From positions 2,046,001 through 2,110,000 of the forward strand of contig NZ_FNTZ01000001.1 in the NCBI RefSeq assembly GCF_900105555.1: a stretch of DNA of 64,000 bases, in the 5' to 3' direction. This document shows, piece after piece, positions 17,225 to 26,337 of this stretch. Positions within the stretch are counted from its first letter, which is position 1; each line of letters begins with the position of its first letter. This stretch comes from Pseudomonas coleopterorum. GTDB lineage: Bacteria > Pseudomonadota > Gammaproteobacteria > Pseudomonadales > Pseudomonadaceae. The position numbers were made by a program, and so were the translations under genes. The notes below the pieces were generated by a model. That model worked only from the letters and a program-made list of their open reading frames with translations, ran no database searches and was not told where the DNA came from.

Positions 17225-19039
17225 ATGCCGGCGCTGATCGAAGACTACGCCCTGTTGGGCAATTGCCGTACCGCTGCCTTGGTCGACCACTGCGGGTCGC
17301 TTGACTGGCTGTGCTTTCCCCGATTCGATTCCCCCGCCTGTTTCTCCGCCTTGCTGGGCAGCAGCGACAACGGCCGCTGGCGTATCTGTCCCAGTCAGCC
17401 GTTGACCGGCACCGAGCGACGCTACCGTGACAGCACGATGATTCTGGAGACGGTGTTTCATACCGAGCAGGGCAGCGCCATGCTCGTCGACTGGATGCCG
17501 GTCGGCGAGCAGGACTGCGTGGTGCGCACGGTGGTCGGTCTGAGCGGACAGGTCGAGTTCGACATGGAGCTGGTCATGCGTTTCGACTATGGCAGCAGTG
17601 TGCCGTGGGTCGAACAGGCTCAGCCCCGGACGCTCACGGCAGTGGCCGGCCCCGACATGCTGGTGTTGCGCAGCGCCTCCGATCTGCACGCCGTGGACCA
17701 CCGCACCGGTAGCCGCTTCAAGGTCGAAGCCGGCGAGCAATTGTGCTATCGCTTGAGTTTTCAACCCTCGCATCTGCCCGTGCAACCGGCGGTGGAGGCT
17801 GAACTGTCTCTGGTTGAAACGGAACGCTATTGGCGCGAGTTCGCCCAGCGTTGCCCGGACGTCGGCGGCTGGACGCCCTTGGTGAAACGCTCGCTGCTGA
17901 CCCTCAAGGCCATGACCTATGCCCCCACCGGCGGCATCGTTGCTGCCGTGACCACGTCGCTGCCCGAACAACTGGGCGGGGAGCGCAACTGGGACTACCG
18001 CTACTGCTGGCTGCGCGATGCGACCATGACCCTGCTGGCATTCATGAACCTGGGCTACTACGAAGAGGCGGCCGCGTGGCGCAAGTGGCTGATGCGCTCG
18101 GTCGCCGGCAACCCCGAGCAGATGCAGATCATGTACGGCCTGGCCGGTGAGCGCCGATTGCCCGAGCAGACCTTGCCGTGGCTGACCGGCTATGAGGGTT
18201 CGGCGCCGGTTCGCATCGGCAACGGCGCGGCGACCCAGCGCCAGCTGGATGTGTACGGCGAAGTCGCCGACGCCATGAGCCAGGCCATTCGCGCCGGGCT
18301 GCCCCGTCATCCCCGCGGTGCCGCGATCTTTCGGGTCATCCTGCCGTACCTGGAAAGCATCTGGGATCAGCCCGACGAAGGCATCTGGGAGATCCGCGGC
18401 GAACCCCAGCACTTCACCCATTCCAAGGTCATGGCCTGGGTGGCGTTCGACCGCGCAGCGACCCTTGCCGAGCCGACCGAAGAGGGCCGCGCGCAAGCCC
18501 AGCACTACCGCGCCGTCGCCGACCGGATCCATGCTCAGGTGTGCAGTCGGGGCATCGATACCGAACACGGCCATTTCGTCCAGGCCTATGGCTCGACCCA
18601 TACCGACGCCAGCCTGCTGCAGATCGCCTTGACCGGGTTCCTGCCGCCGGACGACCCACGTGTCGTGGCGACCGTGGCGCGCATCGAGAGCACGTTGATG
18701 CGCGACGGTCTGCTGCTGCGTTACGACACCGCCCATGGCGTCGATGGGCTGGACCCTGGCGAGGGGACTTTTCTGGTGTGCTCTTTCTGGCTCGCCGATG
18801 TCTATGTGCTGCAAGGCCGTATGACCGACGCCCAACGTCTGTTCGAGCGTCTGGCCGGCCTGTGCAATGACGTCGGCCTGTTGGCCGAGCAGTACGACCC
18901 CAAGGCGGGGCGCATGCTGGGCAATTTTCCGCAGGCGTTCAGCCAGCTGGGCATCATTAACACCGCGCTCAACCTGTACCGCGCGCAGAACCCGGCCCAG
19001 GCTCGCGCAGCGGCGACAGCCGGCGTGTGTGTGGAATGA
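17225..19039 (+). CDS. GH15 glucoamylase/trehalase-like glycoside hydrolase
   Basis: A 604-residue protein of the prokaryotic GH15 class. It has an N-terminal beta domain (IEDYALLGNCRTAALVD) and the (alpha/alpha)6 catalytic domain with NWDYRYCWLRDA at 255-266, DEGIWEIRGEPQHFTHSK (acidic residues near 384-389, candidate general acid) and a late EGTFLVCSFWLADV, candidate general base. No signal peptide is visible, so it should act on cytoplasmic glucan, maltodextrin or trehalose, consistent with the glycogen block nearby. It begins 56 bp after the HAD gene. A second GH15 gene begins to appear at the right edge of the window. Confidence 0.9.
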   Translation: MPALIEDYALLGNCRTAALVDHCGSLDWLCFPRFDSPACFSALLGSSDNGRWRICPSQPLTGTERRYRDSTMILETVFHTEQGSAMLVDWMPVGEQDCVVRTVVGLSGQVEFDMELVMRFDYGSSVPWVEQAQPRTLTAVAGPDMLVLRSASDLHAVDHRTGSRFKVEAGEQLCYRLSFQPSHLPVQPAVEAELSLVETERYWREFAQRCPDVGGWTPLVKRSLLTLKAMTYAPTGGIVAAVTTSLPEQLGGERNWDYRYCWLRDATMTLLAFMNLGYYEEAAAWRKWLMRSVAGNPEQMQIMYGLAGERRLPEQTLPWLTGYEGSAPVRIGNGAATQRQLDVYGEVADAMSQAIRAGLPRHPRGAAIFRVILPYLESIWDQPDEGIWEIRGEPQHFTHSKVMAWVAFDRAATLAEPTEEGRAQAQHYRAVADRIHAQVCSRGIDTEHGHFVQAYGSTHTDASLLQIALTGFLPPDDPRVVATVARIESTLMRDGLLLRYDTAHGVDGLDPGEGTFLVCSFWLADVYVLQGRMTDAQRLFERLAGLCNDVGLLAEQYDPKAGRMLGNFPQAFSQLGIINTALNLYRAQNPAQARAAATAGVCVE

Positions 19040-19072
19040 TCGGGCGACAGTGGCAAACGAGGATTGGATTCG

Positions 19073-19903
19073 ATGAGTGAACGCTGGACCACGGCGGTAC
19101 TCGATACCGCGCTACCTGGCGGCCTGGCGGTCGCCCGCAGCAGCCAGGGGTTTCTCTGCGCTGCCCAAGGCGTGCTGTTCGAGCGCCAATGGCTGAAGCA
19201 GCAACCCCTGGAAATACTGGCCGAACATGGGATCGGCCATTTCGATGGCCAGCCGGTCTACCTGCTCGAACTGCGCAGCCCGGACACGCCGGATGACTGC
19301 CATTGGCAAGGCTTGCGTCAGTTCATGCTCGAAGGTGATTTTCAGGTTTATCGCATGCTCGGCTACGCCGCGCAGATCGGCACCTGGGCGCGTGAGCATC
19401 GGTTCTGTGGCAGTTGCGGCGGGCCCATGCAGCAGGTCCAGGGCGAGCGGGCGATGCATTGTGCACGTTGCGAGCTGCGCAGCTACCCACGGATCTCGCC
19501 GAGCATGATCGTGCTGGTCACCCGTGGCGACGAGGTGCTGCTGGCGCGTTCGCCGCGATTCGTCCCTGGTGTCTATAGCACACTGGCAGGCTTTGCCGAG
19601 CCGGGCGAATCTGCCGAGGACTGCCTGCGCCGCGAGGTGATGGAGGAAGTGCAAGTCACGGTTCGCAACATTCAGTACATCGGCAGCCAGTGCTGGCCGT
19701 TTCCCCATTCGATGATGCTGGGCTTTCACGCCGAATATGCGGCCGGCGAGATCGTTCCGCAGTTGGACGAGATCGAGGACGCGCAGTGGTTTCACATCGA
19801 CGCGTTGCCGGCCCTGCCGGCCGGGCGATCGATTGCCCGGCACCTCATCGACCTCTATGTGGCGCGCCGCTCAGGCCTGCCCGAACCAGTGCTGCCAAGC
19901 TAG
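19073..19903 (+). CDS. nudC: NAD+ diphosphatase / RNA decapping hydrolase NudC
   Basis: A 276-residue Nudix hydrolase that cleaves NAD(H) and removes NAD caps from RNA. The zinc ribbon uses C112, C115, C130 and C133. The Nudix box begins GFAEPGES (173-180) and ends REVMEEVQV, with Gln where the consensus has Gly. The NudC signature SQPWPFPxS reads SQCWPFPHS here, a form I associate with pseudomonad NudC. A TTG nine bases earlier is in frame, but GAGG fits the ATG at 19073. The last 33 bp overlap the end of the convergent TSUP gene. Confidence 0.94.
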   Translation: MSERWTTAVLDTALPGGLAVARSSQGFLCAAQGVLFERQWLKQQPLEILAEHGIGHFDGQPVYLLELRSPDTPDDCHWQGLRQFMLEGDFQVYRMLGYAAQIGTWAREHRFCGSCGGPMQQVQGERAMHCARCELRSYPRISPSMIVLVTRGDEVLLARSPRFVPGVYSTLAGFAEPGESAEDCLRREVMEEVQVTVRNIQYIGSQCWPFPHSMMLGFHAEYAAGEIVPQLDEIEDAQWFHIDALPALPAGRSIARHLIDLYVARRSGLPEPVLPS

Positions 19904-20662
19904 GCGTACGGTCAGCGCCAGGACGATGGTGATGAACACCGGGCGAATGAATTTGGCCCCGCCGCCAATCGCGGTGCGCGCGCCGAAGAAGGCGCCCACC
20001 ATGACCGCCAGGCCCATGCTCAAACCGATCAGCCAGTCGACCTGGCCACTGGCGATGAACACCGTGAGTGCCGCGATGTTGCTGACGAAGTTCATGCTGC
20101 GCGCCACGCCGCTGGCGCGAACCAGATCCAGCGGGTAGAGCAGCAGCGTGCTGACGGTCCAGAAAGCTCCGGTCCCGGGGCCTGCCACACCATCATAGAA
20201 GCCCAGGGTCAGGCCTTGGGGCAGTTGCCATTTGCGCTTGATCGGCGCGTCGCTGTCCAGTGGGGCTTTGGGTGTACCCCCGAACAGCAGGTACAGGCCG
20301 CAGGCGAAGACGATCACCGGCAGCATCTTGTTCAGCCATTCGGCGGGCATGTAGTGCGCGGCCCCCGCGCCCAGGAAGGCACCCAGCAAGGTGCCCAGCA
20401 GGGCGTTCTTCCATTGACCGGGATGAAACAACTTGCGGCGATAGAACGTATAGCCGGCCGTGGCCGAGCCGAAGGTCGAGCTCAGTTTGTTGGTGCCCAG
20501 CACCAGATGAGGCGGCAGGCCGGCGGTGAGCAGGGCAGGGGTGGTGAGCAGGCCACCGCCGCCGGCGATGGCGTCGATGAAACCGGCGATGAACGCCACC
20601 AACACGAGAATGAGCAGAACGCTCGGCGTAACGCTGAGGCTGGAAAGAAGGTCGAAGGGCAT
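19871..20662 (-). CDS. TSUP (TauE/SafE) family membrane permease
   Basis: A 263-residue inner-membrane protein with about eight hydrophobic segments. The N-terminus shows the family signature [18 protein letters not shown], and a second-half repeat contains [18 protein letters not shown] proteins export or import sulfite, taurine-derived sulfonates or organosulfur anions; the substrate here cannot be told. The start at 20662 (MPFDLLSSL) is chosen because it leaves a short N-terminus before the first membrane segment; an upstream ATG at 20701 would add 13 unlikely polar residues. The stop lies within nudC on the opposite strand. Confidence 0.9.
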   Translation of the reverse strand: MPFDLLSSLSVTPSVLLILVLVAFIAGFIDAIAGGGGLLTTPALLTAGLPPHLVLGTNKLSSTFGSATAGYTFYRRKLFHPGQWKNALLGTLLGAFLGAGAAHYMPAEWLNKMLPVIVFACGLYLLFGGTPKAPLDSDAPIKRKWQLPQGLTLGFYDGVAGPGTGAFWTVSTLLLYPLDLVRASGVARSMNFVSNIAALTVFIASGQVDWLIGLSMGLAVMVGAFFGARTAIGGGAKFIRPVFITIVLALTVRLAWQHWFGQA

Positions 20663-20805
20663 GTCATCGGCTTCACGGCAGGGTGCATGCGAAAGGCGCA
20701 TGCGAAAGCCGCCATTTTAGCCATCGCCTGCGCCATCGCAAACCGTATTCGTGTGTAACGCCTGCGACGTCGCCATGTTCATCCAGACACACCGCATCCA
20801 CCGCC

Positions 20806-20930
20806 GACGCGGCTCGCGCCGCTGCTACAGACACCGCGCACTCCTGTAGCAGCGGCGCAAGCCGCGTCCGGCCACACCGCGTTCATCCAGACACACCGCG
20901 CACCCCTGTAACGGCGGCACAAGCCGCGTC
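20806..20930. repeat. REP/BIME-like repeats, three copies
   Basis: GACGCGGCTCGCGCCGCTGC at 20806 (running to 20830) is followed by its inverted copy CTGTAGCAGCGGCGCAAGCC at 20844 (to 20868) and a degenerate third copy in the same orientation at 20906-20930. The flanking TTCATCCAGACACACCGC also occurs twice (near 20778 and 20882), so the block has undergone a local duplication. The 303-bp gap 20663-20965 holds nothing else I can recognise. The first two can fold as a REPIN hairpin and may stabilise or end the tkt message on the other strand. Confidence 0.8.
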
Positions 20931-20965
20931 CGGCCTCACCGCATACCCCTATGACATCCGCGCAA

Positions 20966-23035
20966 TCAACCAATCTGCTCTTTGGCCAACTTCACCACGT
21001 TGTCTACGGTAAACCCGAACTTGGCCTGCAACTTGTCGATCGGTGCAGAGGCGCCGAAGCTGTTCATGACCACTTTCCCGCCTGTCGCGCCGACATACCG
21101 ATCCCAGCCCAGCGGCCCAGCCTGTTCGATGGCCACGCGTGCTGTGACTGCCGCTGGCAGCACCTGCTCGCGATAACCCGCGTCCTGCTCCTCGAACAAC
21201 TCCCAGGACGGCAGGCTCACGACTCGCGCCGCAATGCCCTGTGCCTGCAACTGTTCATAAGCTTCAACCGCCAAGCCCACCTCGCTGCCGGTGGCAATCA
21301 GGATCACCTGCGGGTTGTCGCTGTCGGCCAGGACATAGCCGCCCCGAGCAACGCCTTCGGCACTGGCGAAGCGCTCACGATCCAACGTCGCCATGGGCTG
21401 GCGTGACAGCACGATGCACGAAGGCCGGTCGGTCTGTGCCAAGGCAATCTTCCAGGCCTGGGTCGTTTCGTTGGCATCACCCGGACGCAACGTCAACAGT
21501 CCCGGCGTGGCCCGCAGTTGGGTCAGATGCTCGATAGGCTGGTGGGTCGGACCATCCTCGCCCACGCCGATCGAGTCGTGGGTAAACACGAACACCACCG
21601 GCAACTCCATGATCGCCGCCAGGCGAATCGGCGGTTTCATGTAATCGCTGAATACCAGGAAGGTCGAGGTGTAGGGTCGGATGTAGCAAAGCGCCAGGCC
21701 GTTGGCGATGGCGCCCATGGCGTGCTCACGGATGCCGAAGTGCAGATTGCGACCACCGGGCTCCGTGGCCGAGAAACTGCCGGCTCCGTCAAAGGTCAGG
21801 TTGGTCTTGGTCGAAGGCGACAGGTCGGCCGATCCACCCAGCAACCAGGGGATCTTCTTGGCAAACGCGTTCAGCACTTTCCCCCCGGCAGCGCGTGTCG
21901 CGAGGCCTTTGGCGTCGGTGTCGAAGGCTTCCAATTCCGCTTCCCAGCCTTCTGGCATTTCGCCGGCCCGCATGCGTCGCAGTTGCTCGGCCAGCTCCGG
22001 TTCCCGCTCGCTCAGGGTCTGCAGCTGCTGCTCCCATTGCTCATAGCGTTCGCCATGATTGTTCAGCAGCGTGTCGCGCAGGTGGTGAGCAGCCTGCTCA
22101 GGCACCGAGAAACTGCTGTTCTCATCCCAACCGTAGGCTTTCTTGGCCAGCTTGATCTCATCGTCGTCCAAGGCTTCACCGTGGGCGGCCGCCGTGTTCT
22201 GTTTGTTCGGCGCGCCGTAGCCAATGACGCTGTCGACCATGATCAGGGTCGGTGCATCGTGCGTCTGGCTGAACTGCTCGAATGCCTTGGCCAGCGCCTC
22301 TGTATCGTTGGCATCGGTCACGTGCAGCATGTTCCAGCCGTAGCCCTTGAAACGGGTCATCACATCTTCGCTGAAGGCCAGCTCGGTATGGCCTTCGATG
22401 CTGATCGTGTTGTTGTCGTAGATCCAGCACAGGTTCGACAGCTTCAGGTGGCCGGCCATCGACGCGGCTTCGCTGCTGACGCCTTCCATCATGTCGCCGT
22501 CGCCGCAGATCACGTAGACGTTGTAATCGAAGAGCTTCAGATCGTCCCGATTGAAGCGCGAGCCGAGCCAGCGCTGAGCCATGGCCATGCCCACGCTGTT
22601 GGCGCACCCTTGCCCGAGCGGACCCGTTGTGGTCTCCACGCCGGTGGTGTAACGGTATTCCGGGTGACCTGGGGTTTTCGAGTCCATCTGGCGGAATTGC
22701 TGGATATCGTCGAGGCTGATGGCCGGTTGGCCGGTTTTGGTGCCGTCTGCGTCGATTTCCTCGACACCGGCCAGATGCAGCAGGCCATACAGCAGCATGG
22801 AGGCATGGCCGGCGGAGAGCACGAAGCGGTCGCGGTTGGGCCAGTCGGGATGCTCGGGGTGGTAGCGCAGGAAGCGGCTCCACAGGGTATAGCCCACAGG
22901 GGCCAATGCCATGGGGGTGCCGGGGTGACCGGAATTGGCTTTCTGTACCGCGTCCATCGCCAGGGTGCGCAGGGTGTTGATGCACAGTTGATCGTTGGCG
23001 GCGGAGGAGGCTGAAGTTGGAGCTTGATTAGGCAT
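20966..23035 (-). CDS. tkt: Transketolase
   Basis: A 689-residue thiamine-diphosphate enzyme of the pentose phosphate pathway that moves two-carbon ketol units between sugar phosphates. ANSGHPGTPM near the N-terminus, GDGDMMEGVSSEAASMAGH (ThDP/metal site) and LHFGIREHAMG with the catalytic glutamate (E437) are all present. The start at 23035 (MPNQAPTS) is chosen over an ATG 18 bp earlier; neither has a clear Shine-Dalgarno. The main Pseudomonas tktA normally neighbours metK and epd, which are absent here, so this is probably a second copy. It is divergent from hemB. Confidence 0.93.
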   Translation of the reverse strand: MPNQAPTSASSAANDQLCINTLRTLAMDAVQKANSGHPGTPMALAPVGYTLWSRFLRYHPEHPDWPNRDRFVLSAGHASMLLYGLLHLAGVEEIDADGTKTGQPAISLDDIQQFRQMDSKTPGHPEYRYTTGVETTTGPLGQGCANSVGMAMAQRWLGSRFNRDDLKLFDYNVYVICGDGDMMEGVSSEAASMAGHLKLSNLCWIYDNNTISIEGHTELAFSEDVMTRFKGYGWNMLHVTDANDTEALAKAFEQFSQTHDAPTLIMVDSVIGYGAPNKQNTAAAHGEALDDDEIKLAKKAYGWDENSSFSVPEQAAHHLRDTLLNNHGERYEQWEQQLQTLSEREPELAEQLRRMRAGEMPEGWEAELEAFDTDAKGLATRAAGGKVLNAFAKKIPWLLGGSADLSPSTKTNLTFDGAGSFSATEPGGRNLHFGIREHAMGAIANGLALCYIRPYTSTFLVFSDYMKPPIRLAAIMELPVVFVFTHDSIGVGEDGPTHQPIEHLTQLRATPGLLTLRPGDANETTQAWKIALAQTDRPSCIVLSRQPMATLDRERFASAEGVARGGYVLADSDNPQVILIATGSEVGLAVEAYEQLQAQGIAARVVSLPSWELFEEQDAGYREQVLPAAVTARVAIEQAGPLGWDRYVGATGGKVVMNSFGASAPIDKLQAKFGFTVDNVVKLAKEQIG

Positions 23036-23282
23036 GTCGATTCGATCCCACATTGAGTTCGCGAGGAAATCGCGGTGAAGATGTCGTCAGGGTTGACCCT
23101 CTGGCGGCCGGGTAAGTTGCGTTGCAAGCACCCGGTGCCGTCTCGGCGTCCTCGAGCCAGCCGTTTCACGCAAATTGTTACGGGGCATGCAACGCAGCTT
23201 TATCGAAATCCGGTTTGCCCCATGCCTGCGTCCCGGCCTAAGCTTGGTCGTTCGATGCCGTATGCCCTTACCAGTGGAATCC
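23036..23282. other. tkt/hemB divergent promoter region
   Basis: The 247 bp between the two divergent starts hold an 8-bp inverted repeat, GCGTTGCA at 23119-23126 and TGCAACGC at 23188-23195. This could be a looped operator or chance. No convincing Zur-type palindrome is visible. No coding potential was found. Confidence 0.35.
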
Positions 23283-24260
23283 ATGATGCCCAGCCAGTTT
23301 CCTTCCGCCAGGCCCCGTCGCCTGCGCCGCAACGCTTCTTTTCGCGATCTGTTCCAGGAAGCCGAATTCAACCTAGGCGACCTGGTGCTGCCGATTTTCG
23401 TCGAAGAAGAAATCGATGACTTCGTCCCTATCAGCAGCATGCCGGGAGTCATGCGCATTCCCGAATCCAAGCTTGCCGGCGAGATCGAGCGCTACGCGCG
23501 TGCCGGTATCAAGTCGGTGATGACCTTTGGCGTGTCCCACCATCTGGACGCCGACGGCAGTGACACCTGGAACGAAAACGGCCTGGTGTCGCGTATCGCG
23601 CGCATCTGCAAGGACACCGTTCCGGAAATGGTGGTGATGGCCGACACCTGTTTCTGCGAGTACACCTCCCATGGGCACTGCGGTGTCCTGCACGGTGATC
23701 AGGTCGACAACGATGCCACCTTGATCAATCTCGGCAAGCAGGCCGTGGTCGCCGCACGGGCAGGTGCCGACTTCATCTCGCCATCGGCGGCCATGGACGG
23801 TCAGGTGCAGGCGATTCGCAGTGCGCTGGACGAAGCCGGCTTCTTCGATACGTCGATCATGGCCTACTCGACCAAGTTCGCGTCGTCGTTCTACGGGCCG
23901 TTCCGCGAAGCCGGTGGTACTGCGCTGAAGGGTGACCGCAAGACCTACCAGATGAACCCGATGAATCGCCGCGAAGCGGTGCGTGAGTCGTTGCTTGATG
24001 AGCAGGAAGGCGCCGATGCGCTGATGGTCAAGCCGGCCGGGGCCTACCTGGACATCATTCGCGACATCCGCGAAGCCTCGCGACTCCCCTTGGCGGCCTA
24101 CCAGGTCAGCGGCGAATACGCCATGATCAAGTTCGCCGGCCAGGCCGGGGCAGTGGACGAGCAGCGTATCGTGCGCGAGAGCCTGGGCGCCATCAAGCGC
24201 GCGGGCGCGGACCTGATCTTCACCTACTTCGCCATGGACATCGCCCGCGAAGGCATCTGA
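23283..24260 (+). CDS. hemB: Porphobilinogen synthase, zinc-type
   Basis: A 325-residue delta-aminolevulinate dehydratase that condenses two ALA to porphobilinogen in haem synthesis. The active-site lysines are K198 (YSTKFAS) and K250 ([10 protein letters not shown]). The stretch [14 protein letters not shown] carries three cysteines (C123, C125, C133), the catalytic zinc ligands of E. coli and yeast enzymes. The well-studied P. aeruginosa HemB lacks these cysteines and uses magnesium, so this copy is of the other class and probably a paralogue. The start at 23283 is one of two adjacent ATGs; the frame is open earlier, but the added residues do not resemble HemB. Confidence 0.93.
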   Translation: MMPSQFPSARPRRLRRNASFRDLFQEAEFNLGDLVLPIFVEEEIDDFVPISSMPGVMRIPESKLAGEIERYARAGIKSVMTFGVSHHLDADGSDTWNENGLVSRIARICKDTVPEMVVMADTCFCEYTSHGHCGVLHGDQVDNDATLINLGKQAVVAARAGADFISPSAAMDGQVQAIRSALDEAGFFDTSIMAYSTKFASSFYGPFREAGGTALKGDRKTYQMNPMNRREAVRESLLDEQEGADALMVKPAGAYLDIIRDIREASRLPLAAYQVSGEYAMIKFAGQAGAVDEQRIVRESLGAIKRAGADLIFTYFAMDIAREGI

Positions 24261-24268
24261 GGCTCGGT

Positions 24269-24709
24269 TCACTGCCCTTGGCGCATCGGCATGCGATCGA
24301 TGGTAGTGAACAGCGACTCGGGATCGACCGGCCCTGGCCGGTCGACCTTGATGCCACCGTCCTTGCCCACCAATATCACCCGTGCCCCGGCATCGCCTCG
24401 ATGCCCGACCGCCTGTAGCAGTGCTGCACTGGCTGAACCGCTCAGCGGCTGGCCATTGCGGCTGGCGGCACCCGCGACGATCTCGTACAGCACCATCTCC
24501 CGTTCGACGAACCCTTCACGGGCGTCTGGCCTGCCCAAGGCTTCCCGCAGCTCCAACAGGGTCGCGTCCTGGGCGTTGGGGACGATCACGATCAAAGGGC
24601 GGCTCTGCCAACGTTCGGCTACCAGCGGATTGGCGTCGCTGGCTTCGGCCGAAGCCAGTGCAAAGCCCAGTCCAACGCCCAGTGCAAGCGCTGCAATCGT
24701 CGCTTTCAT
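24269..24709 (-). CDS. DUF4174 exported protein
   Basis: A 146-residue protein with a clear signal peptide (MKATIAALALGVGLGFALAS, cleavage after AEA), so it is probably periplasmic. The mature part has a thioredoxin-like pattern without a CxxC: PLIVIVPNAQDATLLELREA and ARVILVGKDGG, then LFTTIDRMPMRQ, which is the DUF4174 C-terminal signature. Function unknown. GGGAG stands 7-8 bp before the ATG at 24709; an open frame upstream adds no signal. It ends 8 bp from hemB, tail to tail. Confidence 0.85.
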   Translation of the reverse strand: MKATIAALALGVGLGFALASAEASDANPLVAERWQSRPLIVIVPNAQDATLLELREALGRPDAREGFVEREMVLYEIVAGAASRNGQPLSGSASAALLQAVGHRGDAGARVILVGKDGGIKVDRPGPVDPESLFTTIDRMPMRQGQ

Positions 24710-24821
24710 GTTCGATCTCCCGATGGGTTCAAGCCTGTACACAATAGTGTCACTCCCGGTAGAACTTGGCGATGCGCCCGGGGTTCAAAGCCCTACCGCT
24801 CCTTCGCAATGGGTCTTCACA

Positions 24822-25151
24822 ATGACACTCCGAATTCAGCAACAAGACATCGAACGAGCCAATCTGCGCACCGTCAGCGAAATCTGGCTGGCAGGGCCGA
24901 AGTGCACCTATGACGTGGAAAGCGAGGTCGATAGCAAATGCTTCTGGCGCGGGCAACCTACCGTCAGCCACGACATGCTCAGTGAAGGGACTCACGAACA
25001 GAATCTGCAGCGTCTATGGCTGGTGGTCGCCAACGTTGACGATGATGCCGAGGTGGGTGCAGCCGAAGCCTTGCTCCGTGCGTCTCTGGAAAAACAGAAC
25101 ATGGAAGGGGAGTTCTATCCGGCGGAGCAGAAGAACACCACTGCGCCGTGA
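24822..25151 (+). CDS. Conserved hypothetical protein, 109 aa
   Basis: A 109-residue soluble acidic protein (MTLRIQQQDIERANLRTVSE, later CTYDVESEVDSKCFWRGQP and NLQRLWLVVANVDDDAEVGA). I do not recognise the family. The composition and codon use look like a real gene. The ATG at 24822 has no strong Shine-Dalgarno; the frame is open further upstream, but the extension overlaps the divergent DUF4174 gene and looks non-coding. It stands alone: divergent from DUF4174 and 232 bp before the next membrane protein gene. Confidence 0.65.
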   Translation: MTLRIQQQDIERANLRTVSEIWLAGPKCTYDVESEVDSKCFWRGQPTVSHDMLSEGTHEQNLQRLWLVVANVDDDAEVGAAEALLRASLEKQNMEGEFYPAEQKNTTAP

Positions 25152-25197
25152 GCTTTGCAGTCTAACAGTCAATCTATTTTACGTTTCTAAATAATGC

Positions 25198-25229
25198 AAA
25201 AAGCCCGGTCGATCCGCCTCGATTCGGGC
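25198..25229 (-). terminator. Minus-strand intrinsic terminator without an associated gene
   Basis: GCCCG (203-207) and TCGA (209-212) pair with TCGA (219-222) and CGGGC (225-229, all within 25200-25229), with a 6-nt loop. In the minus direction this is followed by TTTTT (25202-25198). There is no minus-strand protein gene upstream, and there is no T-run in the plus direction. A short minus-strand RNA from the AT-rich stretch 25240-25330 is the simplest explanation; TTATAA at 25260-25265 is a possible -10. Confidence 0.5.
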
Positions 25230-25353
25230 ATTCTGCCTGAACTTACTTCTAGCTTTGTCTTATAACCAGTTGATTTACATACGTATCTATTAATAGTCGG
25301 CTGGCATGGTGTGTGCACCGGTATCCCTGGCAAACCGTACGTGAGCGATCACA

Positions 25354-25366
25354 CAGGTTCAACCTG
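25354..25366. promoter_or_regulatory. 13-nt palindrome before the 312-aa membrane protein gene
   Basis: CAGGTTCAACCTG is a perfect inverted repeat centred on one base, 17 bp before the start codon and adjoining the Shine-Dalgarno AGGAG. It could be an operator or an RNA hairpin affecting translation. Confidence 0.35.
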
Positions 25367-25383
25367 CTAGGAGCACGACAGTA

Positions 25384-26322
25384 ATGATGAGCCCTGCCGA
25401 ACACCTTCCTTCTGCCGCGCTATCCGCCTCCGCGGACAGCTCCAATCACTCGGGAGTCTCCTGGGCCGCGATCTTCGCCGGCGCCGCTGCTGCCTCCGCA
25501 CTTTCCATGATTCTCGTCGTACTGGGCTTCGGCCTGGGGTTCTCGGCTGTATCGCCGTGGGCTGACAAAGGCGTGAGTGCCACGACCCTCGGTGTCTCGA
25601 CCGTCCTGTGGCTGACCTTCACGCAAATCGCCGCATCGGGCATGGGCGGCTATCTGGCCGGCCGGTTGCGGGTCAAGTGGGCAAATATGCATGGCGATGA
25701 AGTGTACTTCCGCGACACCGCCCATGGCTTCTTGGCCTGGGCCGTTGCTTCGCTGGTCACCGCCATGCTGGTGTTGGGTTCGGTGGGCGGTGCGATCGGC
25801 AGCGGTATGCAGGCCACTGCCAGCGTCGCCGGTGGGGCATCCGTCGCAGCTGCGAGCTCCAACAGTGATAGCGCGAGTGACCCCTATGGTTATTTCGTCG
25901 ACATGCTGTTTCGCGACAACCGTCCCGTCGCGGTCAGCGATGACGCGGCACACGCCGTGATGACCCGCATCTTCGCCCGTACCGTGAGCAACGATGGACA
26001 ACTCGTTGTCGAAGACCGTGCTTACCTGGCGCAGCTGGTCAGCCAGCGCACCAACCTGACTCAAGCCCAAGCCGAACAGCGTGTCGATCAGGTCTATGGT
26101 CAGGCGCTGAAATCGGTGCAAGTCGCTGAACTGGCTGCCCGCCAGGCCGCCGACACCGCCAAGAAAGTCGCTGCCGCCACTGCACTGTGGACTTTCGTTG
26201 CCTTGCTCTGCGGTGCGTTTTTCGCCAGTTTCGCAGCAACCTTCGGTGGCCGCAGCCGCGATGCCGTGGTCTGGCATGAACGCGACCGCACCCGCACTCA
26301 CACACCCACTTCGATTCGCTGA
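25384..26322 (+). CDS. Conserved inner-membrane protein, 312 aa
   Basis: A 312-residue protein with hydrophobic segments near residues 27-55, 68-92, 112-137 and a last one at about 268-290, enclosing a roughly 110-residue polar region (SDPYGYFVDMLFRDNRPVAV, then repeated Ala/Gln/Val helices). It resembles proteins annotated as membrane or PhnA-like in pseudomonads and rhizobia; no enzyme motif is visible. AGGAG precedes the ATG at 25384 by 10 bp; a second ATG follows directly. It is followed at 15 bp by a 24-residue membrane peptide gene, probably co-transcribed. Confidence 0.8.
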   Translation: MMSPAEHLPSAALSASADSSNHSGVSWAAIFAGAAAASALSMILVVLGFGLGFSAVSPWADKGVSATTLGVSTVLWLTFTQIAASGMGGYLAGRLRVKWANMHGDEVYFRDTAHGFLAWAVASLVTAMLVLGSVGGAIGSGMQATASVAGGASVAAASSNSDSASDPYGYFVDMLFRDNRPVAVSDDAAHAVMTRIFARTVSNDGQLVVEDRAYLAQLVSQRTNLTQAQAEQRVDQVYGQALKSVQVAELAARQAADTAKKVAAATALWTFVALLCGAFFASFAATFGGRSRDAVVWHERDRTRTHTPTSIR

Positions 26323-26337
26323 TCAAGGAGTATTACC

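Noticed and set aside
20663..20965. REP block read as a CRISPR array
   Set aside because: Only three copies, two of them inverted, with unequal degeneration and no spacers of constant length; this is a REP/REPIN structure.
25240..25260. GAACTT...TCTTA as an AlgU-type promoter before the 312-residue membrane protein
   Set aside because: The spacer is only 13 bp; AlgU sites need about 16-17.
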